DNA of 64,000 bases. Source: an uncultured Bacillota bacterium. Its GTDB lineage: Bacteria > Bacillota_I > Bacilli_A > RFN20 > CAG-288. Every line of letters begins with the position of its first letter. The stretch's first letter is position 1. The notes beneath the pieces are model-generated. The model was not told the origin of the DNA and did no database searches. It saw nothing but the letters and a program-made list of their open reading frames with translations. Both the position numbers and the translations under genes were made by a program. The stretch is taken from the NCBI GenBank assembly GCA_949300365.1, contig CASGEC010000003.1, positions 1 to 64,000 on the forward strand, written 5' to 3'. This document shows positions 49,722-56,959 of this stretch, piece by piece.

Positions 49722-51446
49722 TCAGGAAAGACTCGGATAGACGAGGAACTGCGGCGAAACGAAGTAGTCCGCGGCAAGGTAGATTTCAACGGAGAGGGTC
49801 TTTGCTTCTCCGGCGACGGTGACTTCCTTGGTGTAGAGGTCGCCATTGTGGATGCCTTTGTCGATGGAGGGGGCAAAGCCTGCCGTGATGAGCTTAGAAG
49901 CCATGGTCTTCATCAAGTCCTCGCCTTCGGCATAGTCGCTGAGGGTGAAGGAGAAGACCGGCTGGTTCGGACGATAGCTGGCATCGAGGACGACGTTGTT
50001 GTAGTATCCGCCGGGAACCGGAATCTGATCCAAAGCTTCCTCGGGAACGAGAGTCAGAAGCTTGGCCAGTTCATCGCTTTGATTGCTGGCGAGGATGGTC
50101 CATGTCAAGGAATCGCCATTCTTCTGAAGATCCTTGAGGATGTCCTTGACACTTCCTTCATCGGAATAGACGAACTTTTCCTCGCCGTTGACAAGCGTGT
50201 TTTTGATTTCGACCGTCTTGTCGGTGATGAGGATGGATAGCTCTCCGGCGACCGATCCCGCAAGCATGCCGTAATCGGAAGTATAGACGGTGATATCCGG
50301 AAGATCGTCCTTCATGGTGTAGAGCGTGCCTTCATCGGTTTCGCTCTTGTCGAAGAAGAGGCTGGAGATATTGAATGTCGGAAGAAGGGAAGAGATCGCG
50401 CCAGAGAGAGGCGCACCATCGGGATAGAACTTGTCCTTGAGACGGATGACGCCTTGGACGAAGCCTTCCACTTTCTGGTAGTAGCCATAGTTTCCAAGAT
50501 AGCTGCCGTTCTTGTTCTCGATATCGTAGACGACGTTCGTCCCGTCTTCGACCTGGACATCGATTTCCCTGCCGCCGGTGGAGACATGGGCCTTGAAGTT
50601 GTTCGCCTTCAGGGCGTCAAGCCGTGTCTTGAAGAGTTCATCTTCCTCTCCCTCGACCGGCTTCAGCTCCGGATAGGCATCCTTTCCCGAAGCGGTGAAC
50701 TCGCCCGAGATGCTCGAATAGGCGGTGCCATAGGAGGATTCGTAAGGTTCAAAGACGGCGTCATAGGTCGTCAAGGTGCCGTTTTCGACACGGACCTCGA
50801 AGCTCTGCAGGGTCAATCCCATATAGCCGACAAGCTGTTGGGGAAGACGGCTATAGACGACGCTGAGGGTGCTGTCGTCCATATTCAGGGCATAGACGTT
50901 CTCCTTGTCCGTCTTGACGAAGTCCTCGGCATCGACGTAGGCGAAGACATTGGCATAGCCAGCCTGGTACCACGCCAGGGAATTCCCGGCCGTGTCGACG
51001 ACGTTATAGGTGTGGACCTTGTTGTCGAGGCCGAGTTCCTCTTGGTAGAGGGGAGCCATCAAGCCCTGACCGGAGACATAGCGGATCTTCTGGGATATCG
51101 TTGTCGTTGAGGGGGTCAAGCTGTCGGAGACAGCTTCGTATTCGACGAAGAGGAAGGCCTTGCTGGTAGCATAGGTATCCACAACGTTCTTGGTATAGCC
51201 GACGGATTGCGTGCCGCTGCGATAGACACCTCTGGAGGCGAATCCTTCCTTGAAGGGAGCGAAGATCTCGTCCGTCAGTCCGCTTTTCGAGGGTTGGGAA
51301 TCCGGTGTTGTCGTAGTCGAAGGATCCGGCGTTGTTACCTGTGGCGTCGTCCCAGCGACTCCAGGCGTTGTGTTTTCGCCCTTGCTGCAGGAGGCAAGAA
51401 GAAGGACGGGAAGAAGCAACAGGAATCTTTTGGCGTTACGATACAT
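49722..51446 (-). CDS. Uncharacterised lipoprotein, second gene of the paralogous operon
   Basis: 574 residues with lipobox LLLASC and a shorter Thr/Pro linker (about 22-53). The folded part begins LTDEIFAPFKEGFASRGVY, then VDAEDFVKTDKENVYAL with LPQQLVGYMG, FVQGVIRLKDKFYPDGAPL with PTFNISSLFFDK, and a C-terminal module with TWTILASNQ and LDQIPVPGGYY. ATG 51446 follows AAAGGTAG; it lies 14 bases after the first gene of the operon and 29 bases before the third. Function unknown; no enzyme motif is visible. Confidence 0.8.
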   Translation of the reverse strand: MYRNAKRFLLLLPVLLLASCSKGENTTPGVAGTTPQVTTPDPSTTTTPDSQPSKSGLTDEIFAPFKEGFASRGVYRSGTQSVGYTKNVVDTYATSKAFLFVEYEAVSDSLTPSTTTISQKIRYVSGQGLMAPLYQEELGLDNKVHTYNVVDTAGNSLAWYQAGYANVFAYVDAEDFVKTDKENVYALNMDDSTLSVVYSRLPQQLVGYMGLTLQSFEVRVENGTLTTYDAVFEPYESSYGTAYSSISGEFTASGKDAYPELKPVEGEEDELFKTRLDALKANNFKAHVSTGGREIDVQVEDGTNVVYDIENKNGSYLGNYGYYQKVEGFVQGVIRLKDKFYPDGAPLSGAISSLLPTFNISSLFFDKSETDEGTLYTMKDDLPDITVYTSDYGMLAGSVAGELSILITDKTVEIKNTLVNGEEKFVYSDEGSVKDILKDLQKNGDSLTWTILASNQSDELAKLLTLVPEEALDQIPVPGGYYNNVVLDASYRPNQPVFSFTLSDYAEGEDLMKTMASKLITAGFAPSIDKGIHNGDLYTKEVTVAGEAKTLSVEIYLAADYFVSPQFLVYPSLS

Positions 51447-51460
51447 TGTCAATCTACCTT

Positions 51461-53398
51461 TTACTTGACGCTGGCAAAGCTGAAGGAGACCTGGAACTGT
51501 CCCCAGTTCTGGATGCTGTTCCAGAAGGGGGCAATCGTCACGAGGAGGTAGTATTCCTTGTTTCTCACCGTAACCTTCTTCCGATAGACGACACTTCCTT
51601 CCTCGTTGGGAACGGAGGCGAATCCGGCATCCTCCAAGGCCTTGCTGTAGTTTGCAAGAAGCTCATCGTTCTGTTCCTTGGAATAGGTGCTGCAGATGAA
51701 CCAGGGATTGGAAGGCGTGGAGACATCGGCACCGACGTTGGCAACGCCGAAGGTCGGGATGGAATCCAGAAGCTCCTGTCCGAAGAGATCGGTCAGGGTT
51801 TTGAGGACGCTTTGGTTGTTGGAGAGAAGCTCAGACCAGGTCAGACCCGTGGCATCCGTCTTGATGGCATCGGCCGGAATGAGGTTCGACTGCTTTCCGA
51901 AGTCGGTATAGGTAATGTCATAGACAAGGCCATCCTTGTCCGGGGTGTCGGTCGTCTGGTTGTGGATGGTGATGGCATCATCGGTGATCGTAATCGTCAA
52001 ATAGACGACAAGATCGGAATAGCTATCCGAATCGAAGGCCGTGAAGAGGAGGATGTTGTTCTCGCGGGAGATGACAAGATCGGGGTTGAGGCTGTAGACA
52101 AGCTTTCCATCGACGGAAGCCTCCTCATCCTTGACGAAGAAGAGGGACGAGATATCGAAGGACGGATACATATCATCCATCGAGGCATCGATGTAGACGA
52201 CGCTATCCTCATAGAAGAAGTCACCGATAGGAACAACACCCTGGAGGAAATCGCCTTCCTCATTGGAATAATCATAATAGCCATAGGCGAAGTTCTTGTT
52301 TCCGAGGCTATCTTGGGACTCATAGACCATCGAACTGCCATCGCTCTTTCCCTTCCAATGTCCGGATTCCTTGGAGACCTCCGCCGTGAAGTCGAAGGAA
52401 TGCTGGACGGCCTCGAAGCTCCAGTTGTCGGCCTGAAGCTTGGCGATGGCAGCGGCGAATTCCGGATCTTCCGTTCCGGTAAGAGGAGCGACTTCCGAAG
52501 TGACATCCTCGCCGAAGTCGGTGAATGTGCCAAAGCTCTTCTTCGTGATGGATGTTCCAGCGGAATCATAGGTTTCAAACGTGGCCTCGAAGCCTGTGAT
52601 GGCATCGCCATCCGTCAGGAGGGTGAAGCTTTCAAGATCGTTGTGGTCTTCGATATAGAGCTGGCTTCCGATGGCAAGATAGACCTCGGAGAGAGAAGAA
52701 TCGTTCATCTTCAGCTTGAACCGGTTTTCCTCTCCGTCCCTGACGAAGTCATCAACCTCCAAGGAAGCAAAGACATTGGAGTAGTGGCCTTCTTCCCACG
52801 TCATGGGGACTTCCTCATAGGTAAAGGGATCCCTTCCCAGGACCGGGACATAGAGAACCTTGTTTCCCAAGGAGAGGGAGGCATCATAGAGCATCGGATA
52901 TTCCTCATCCGCCTCGCTGGGATCCTTCTGATAATGGTGGCGGCCATCATTGATAAGCTCGCCCCTCTCCTGTGTCGTTCCCGGCTTGACGGTATGCTGC
53001 TCGAAGGCGAAGTTGTCCTTGTTGGCCTGGACATCGAAGAAATAGCCTGACGGTTTTTCGCTTCCGGCATACCAGGTCTGGGAGATGATCTCGGCAGCAT
53101 AGCCGCCCTGAAGCGGGGAGAGCATCGCATCGGTCAAGGCTTCCGTCTTATCGCCGGAGTCTACACTGGACGTGCTAGAGTCATCCGACGCTGTCGAATC
53201 CGGCCCTGGCGTGGATGGCGTAGGTGTTGTCGGTTCAGGAGTGGATTCCTGCGGTGTTGTCGTCTGGGATCCTGGTGTTGTCGTCGTTACCTCCGGAGGT
53301 GTCGTCGGCGTGGGTGTCGTCGTACCGACGCCCCCATTGTTACAACCCGTCAACAGGAGGAGGGAGAGAAGTGAGATAGCGATTTTAGACTTTTTCAT
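51461..53398 (-). CDS. Uncharacterised lipoprotein, first gene of the paralogous operon
   Basis: 645 residues, lipobox LLLLTGC (C19), Thr/Pro/Ser linker (about 25-85). Folded part: LTDAMLSPLQGGYAAEI, LEVDDFVRDGEENRFKL, FLQGVVPIGDFFYEDS with PSFDISSLFFVKD, and a C-terminal module with TWSELLSNN and LDSIPTFG ending in a basic-start strand pair (YRKKVTVRNKEYYLLV). ATG 53398 has AAAGGG. Its promoter is overlapped by a palindromic cre-like site, so carbon source control is likely. Together with the two downstream genes it looks like a set of surface binding proteins. Confidence 0.82.
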   Translation of the reverse strand: MKKSKIAISLLSLLLLTGCNNGGVGTTTPTPTTPPEVTTTTPGSQTTTPQESTPEPTTPTPSTPGPDSTASDDSSTSSVDSGDKTEALTDAMLSPLQGGYAAEIISQTWYAGSEKPSGYFFDVQANKDNFAFEQHTVKPGTTQERGELINDGRHHYQKDPSEADEEYPMLYDASLSLGNKVLYVPVLGRDPFTYEEVPMTWEEGHYSNVFASLEVDDFVRDGEENRFKLKMNDSSLSEVYLAIGSQLYIEDHNDLESFTLLTDGDAITGFEATFETYDSAGTSITKKSFGTFTDFGEDVTSEVAPLTGTEDPEFAAAIAKLQADNWSFEAVQHSFDFTAEVSKESGHWKGKSDGSSMVYESQDSLGNKNFAYGYYDYSNEEGDFLQGVVPIGDFFYEDSVVYIDASMDDMYPSFDISSLFFVKDEEASVDGKLVYSLNPDLVISRENNILLFTAFDSDSYSDLVVYLTITITDDAITIHNQTTDTPDKDGLVYDITYTDFGKQSNLIPADAIKTDATGLTWSELLSNNQSVLKTLTDLFGQELLDSIPTFGVANVGADVSTPSNPWFICSTYSKEQNDELLANYSKALEDAGFASVPNEEGSVVYRKKVTVRNKEYYLLVTIAPFWNSIQNWGQFQVSFSFASVK

Positions 53399-53475
53399 AT
53401 TGTGTGCCCTTTCTTTATGGTTTTCATTTTAGGGGCAGTGAAAAGGCGTGAAAAGGGCAAGGCCGAAACTTTGTG

Positions 53476-53503
53476 CTTATATTTTTGGTAAAGCGCTTTC
53501 AAA
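53476..53503 (-). promoter_or_regulatory. Promoter of the lipoprotein operon with embedded cre-like palindrome
   Basis: On the minus strand, TTTGAA (53503-53498), a 16-base spacer and TATAAG (53481-53476) form the promoter. TTTGAAAGCGCTTTACCA (53503-53486) overlaps the -35 and spacer and contains the perfect palindrome AAAGCGCTTT, close to the strong Bacillus cre TGAAAGCGCTTTCA. Bound repressor would block transcription directly. Confidence 0.6.
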
Positions 53504-53749
53504 CCTTGTTTCAGTCTATTATCCATTTGGACATTTATGTGGGAGGCGATCAATAATTCTCGAAAAATTCTTTATTTTATTTGCTTTTTTCAGACATAAT
53601 CGCTTTGATATCAAGTTGAAAGCCATTCTTTTTCACACCTGTTTTATTAATGCAATATCCTAGATTGTAATCGTTTACCTGTACATTTCTTAGCATTTCT
53701 CATCTTCCTTTATCTCTTCCTGCCCTTGGGGAAGGAATCGGACTATAAT
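53504..53749 (+). promoter_or_regulatory. Divergent intergenic region with a LacI/CcpA-like operator and -10
   Basis: No gene. TTGTAATCGTTTACC (53665-53679) matches 14 of 15 cre positions and resembles LacI-family operators in general. TATAAT (53744-53749) is a good -10 for the M48-like gene, with only a weak -35 (TGCCCT). The rest is AT-rich. Confidence 0.45.
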
Positions 53750-53792
53750 GGAGGATGAAAGCAAAATGATTCCGGTGAAAAGGGGGTGGCCA

Positions 53793-55763
53793 ATGAAAAA
53801 ATCGAATATCGAATACGCGATCCTGATGACCTTGATTCCCCTCTATCTGGCCTTGATGTGTCTTTCCCTTCTCGTCGAGGATACTTTTCCGATGCTCGTC
53901 CTTTCTGGTGTCACAGGCGGTATCCTTTTTGTCATCCTTTTCCTCAACGCCCTTTTCCTTTTCCTGAAGCGGGATCGCTACCGCAACTCTCGGAAAGTGC
54001 TCGATAGCTTTGCAACGGAGAAAGCCTTCGATCCGAGGAAGGACAAGAACGTTCTCAGAAAGCCTGTCCTCTTCCTTCTTCTTGGCTATCTCTACCTTCT
54101 TCTTGTCCTTCTTTCCCTTTTCTTCCTCGGCTTTTCCGTCATTTCCTTCATGCGTATCCATGTCGCCTATGTCATTCCCGCCTTTGTCCTTTCCCTTCTT
54201 CTCGCGACCGTGACGACGGCCCTTATCGGTCCCTTCCTGTCTGAGAGGAAGAAGAGTGTCGTCCTAAGAAAGGAGTCTGATGTCCATCACCTTTTGGCAA
54301 AGGCCTTTCCCACGAAAGCCGTCCGTGTCCTTCTTGTTTCCGGAAACGAGTTTGAAATCATCCGGCGTCCATTTCTCATCACGTGGCGTCTTGGAACGGA
54401 TCTCTTCTCTTATCTTGACGACAAGGAGCTTAATGGCCTTCTTGCCTATGAGGCAACGACCGACACGGTTCCCATCCTTAAGGCCTATCACCGTCTTTCC
54501 AAAAGGATCGGGAGAATGGCGGAATGGACCCAGTACAACACCTTCCTCAACTTCGTCAATATCCTCTTCTTCCGCATTCTCTTGCGTCTACAGGATCACT
54601 TCTGCCTGGACTTCCTTTTGTCGAAGAAGCACTGGGAAGAGATAATACGGGAAGATGCCATGGCAAAAAGCGGGAAGGCAGAAGACTATCTCTCCGCCTT
54701 GGCCAAGAAGAAGGCGCTCTCCTTCTATGAGGGATTCTCTCTTCCCAATCCCGTCTATCGGACAGAGAAGGCCTATCCGATCGACTACTTCCTTCTATTC
54801 TTCCAGGACAAATACAAGACCATCAAGGAAAACGAAGGGCGTTTCCTCTCCTACCTTGATAAAGACAAGGCCTTCCAGCAGAAAAAGGAACGCTTCCAGA
54901 TCCAAAGACTATCCTTGAAAAGAGAGAGACTTTCCTTGAAGGAGGAACAGGAAAGAAAGGACGCCCTGTTGCTTTTGGGAAGGAAGCATCTCAAAAGATG
55001 GCAAAAGGAATATCCCACAAAGCGATATCTTTCCTATGGCCTTTATCAGGACTTGGACCATGTCGGCTTTGATAGACCGGCCCTTAGTTTTGCTATCCAT
55101 GCTCTCCTTCTTGAAAAGGAAGGAAAGGAGGAAGAAGCCAAGGCCTATTATCAAAAAGCCCTCCTGGTGATGCCCAATTACCCTCTTGCGCTTTACCGCC
55201 TCGGGCTCCTTTTGCTAAGAAAGGATGATCCTCAGGGTGTTGAGAAGATAAGGCTTTCCTACCAGCTGGATGAAAGCTACCTTCAGAAAGGCCTTCTTGC
55301 CATCGATAATTACCGCAGAAGGAACGCCCTCTTCAAGGAAAAGGAAGAAAGCGACAAGGACAATGTCCTAGAGATAAAGAAGGAAATCGATTGTCAGGAG
55401 GAAAGCGAACTGACTTCCAATAGCCATATGGAGGAAATCGACCTTCCAGAAGACATCCTCTCTGGAATAGCAAACTTGGCTCTCAAGATTCCATCCATCA
55501 TCAAGGTCAAGGCCATCAAGCAGGTCTCCGCAAAAGGGACCGTCAAGTATCATATCGGCCTTCTGGAAAAGGAGAAGAGCACGGAGAGAAAACGCCTTCT
55601 TGCCTTTGCGGCATTTTGGGCCTATCTTGACTCGATTCCAAGAATCCGCTTCTTCCTGACGCCCCTGGAGAGCGAGAAGAAGTACGATGTCTATTCTTCC
55701 TATCTCAACGGGAAGATGGCAAAGACCGTCTATGAAAGAAAGGAGGACAGGGACAATGGTTGA
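53793..55763 (+). CDS. M48-like membrane protein with degenerate zinc site
   Basis: 656 residues with four helices (about 8-28, 35-55, 88-110, 115-140). The following region has the layout of M48 (HtpX/Ste24) peptidases: a KVRVLLVSG-type strand, LFSYLDDKELNGLLAYEATT where LxxHExxH should stand, and IIREDAMAKSG where the third zinc ligand lies. The active-site helix reads Y219-E220-x-x-T223 in place of H-E-x-x-H, so zinc cannot bind in the normal way. Residues about 380-520 add charged helices and a TPR-like repeat (EEEAKAYYQKALLVMPNYPLALYRLG). ATG 53793 is set by AAAAGGGGG; ATG 53748 and 53766 are weaker. Probably a pseudo-protease or scaffold. Confidence 0.6.
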   Translation: MKKSNIEYAILMTLIPLYLALMCLSLLVEDTFPMLVLSGVTGGILFVILFLNALFLFLKRDRYRNSRKVLDSFATEKAFDPRKDKNVLRKPVLFLLLGYLYLLLVLLSLFFLGFSVISFMRIHVAYVIPAFVLSLLLATVTTALIGPFLSERKKSVVLRKESDVHHLLAKAFPTKAVRVLLVSGNEFEIIRRPFLITWRLGTDLFSYLDDKELNGLLAYEATTDTVPILKAYHRLSKRIGRMAEWTQYNTFLNFVNILFFRILLRLQDHFCLDFLLSKKHWEEIIREDAMAKSGKAEDYLSALAKKKALSFYEGFSLPNPVYRTEKAYPIDYFLLFFQDKYKTIKENEGRFLSYLDKDKAFQQKKERFQIQRLSLKRERLSLKEEQERKDALLLLGRKHLKRWQKEYPTKRYLSYGLYQDLDHVGFDRPALSFAIHALLLEKEGKEEEAKAYYQKALLVMPNYPLALYRLGLLLLRKDDPQGVEKIRLSYQLDESYLQKGLLAIDNYRRRNALFKEKEESDKDNVLEIKKEIDCQEESELTSNSHMEEIDLPEDILSGIANLALKIPSIIKVKAIKQVSAKGTVKYHIGLLEKEKSTERKRLLAFAAFWAYLDSIPRIRFFLTPLESEKKYDVYSSYLNGKMAKTVYERKEDRDNG

Positions 55764-56469
55764 AACGATTCATGACAATCCCCATTCACGGGATATCCTC
55801 ATTCTCTCGGCAGTCCTTAAGTCCGTAATCCTTCTTTTCTCCCTTTCCGCCTTCATCGTCACCATCGTCCAGGCCATCGAGGACAAGTCGGCCCTCATCT
55901 TCTCCTACTTCACCATCCTTTCGAACTTCTTCATCCTGATCACGACGATCGTCTTCCTGGTGGCGGATGTCGCCCGGTATTTTGGAAAGCACTGGTATGG
56001 TGGAAGATTGACCTTCATGATCCGCTTCTTTGCCATCATCGCCATCACGATGACCGGATGCCTATTTGATTTCGTCCTCGTTCCTGTCGGCGGGATTGCT
56101 CTTTTGGAGTCCTACACGTCCGTCTCCTTCCATGTCATCATTCCCTTCCTCTCGATCATCGACTTCATCCTGACCAACACCATCTATCGGATTCGGATTC
56201 TGGATATCCTTCTCTCCCTTGCCTATCCGATCCTGTATCTTGTGATGATCCTTGTCATGTCCTATTCGGGTATCCGCTGGGATGACAATACGACCGCGGC
56301 TCCCTATCCCTTCCTGGACTATCTTGAGAACACCTGGTTCGGAAAGGGAACCTATATCGGCGTCTTCTATTGGATAGTGATCCTCCTTGCCATCTTCCTC
56401 GTCTTGGGTTTCTTCTATCGCTTCCTCCAGAAGAAGGCCAAGGGAAGGCATTTCCACCTCTTCCGCTAG
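55756..56469 (+). CDS. Pr6Pr family membrane protein
   Basis: A 237-residue protein with six membrane helices and the FSYFTILSNFF motif typical of the Pr6Pr family (YPGR-type integral membrane proteins of unknown function); FHVIIPFLSIIDFIL and YPFLDYLE follow. ATG 55756 is set by AAAGGAGG and lies inside the end of the M48-like gene (eight-base overlap), so the two are co-translated. No enzymatic role is established for this family. Confidence 0.85.
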   Translation: MVETIHDNPHSRDILILSAVLKSVILLFSLSAFIVTIVQAIEDKSALIFSYFTILSNFFILITTIVFLVADVARYFGKHWYGGRLTFMIRFFAIIAITMTGCLFDFVLVPVGGIALLESYTSVSFHVIIPFLSIIDFILTNTIYRIRILDILLSLAYPILYLVMILVMSYSGIRWDDNTTAAPYPFLDYLENTWFGKGTYIGVFYWIVILLAIFLVLGFFYRFLQKKAKGRHFHLFR

Positions 56470-56473
56470 GGCA

Positions 56474-56508
56474 TAAGAAAAGGCCACCGGCGAATATCCG
56501 ATAGCCTT
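56474..56508. terminator. Bidirectional terminator between convergent genes
   Basis: AAAAGGC (56476-56482) pairs with GCCTTTT (56502-56508) with an inner CCGG/CCG pairing. A on one side and T on the other let it serve both the Pr6Pr gene and the NifX-like gene. Confidence 0.7.
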
Positions 56509-56514
56509 TTGTCT

Positions 56515-56901
56515 TTACTCCTCTTCGTGGCAGCAGTGGCAGTGACAGCCGCCTTCCTGACAGCAGGAATGGAAGAGCCTTTCCGTCGGGACCTTGGGAA
56601 GAGAGCCGTCCAGGTATTCCAGGATGGCTTCATGGACATCGCCGACAAGGGCAGGATAGATATTGACCTTGTCTTTTTCCAAGGCTTCCACGGCAGGCTT
56701 TCCTAGACCATTGCAGACAAGGACCTGTACCTTATTCTCCTTAAGGAGTGAGAGCATGTATTCATGCCCTTTTTCCGTGCAGGGAAGGATGGATTCTTTC
56801 AGGATCTTTCCGTCCTCTACCTGATAGAGGTGGATGGCCTTGCTTTTTCCGAGGTGCTGGGCGATCTCGCCGTCATCTTCTGCGATAGCTACTGTGATCA
56901 T
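56515..56901 (-). CDS. NifX/NifB-type iron-molybdenum cofactor-binding-fold protein
   Basis: 128 residues. Residues 1-105 have the dinitrogenase cofactor-binding fold (ITVAIAEDDGEIAQHLGKSK, VQVLVCNGLGKPAVEALE). The last 20 residues are a Cys/His cluster, FHSCCQEGGCHCHCC, suited to binding a metal or Fe-S cluster. No nitrogenase genes are nearby, so a general metal or cluster carrier role is more likely. ATG 56901 follows AAGGAGAAAG. It is 58 bases after the ABC gene and may be part of that operon. Confidence 0.85.
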   Translation of the reverse strand: MITVAIAEDDGEIAQHLGKSKAIHLYQVEDGKILKESILPCTEKGHEYMLSLLKENKVQVLVCNGLGKPAVEALEKDKVNIYPALVGDVHEAILEYLDGSLPKVPTERLFHSCCQEGGCHCHCCHEEE

Positions 56902-56959
56902 GTCTTTCTCCTTGTAGGAAGAGTATCGCCGACTTTCCCTTTCGATGCAAGGAAAACGA

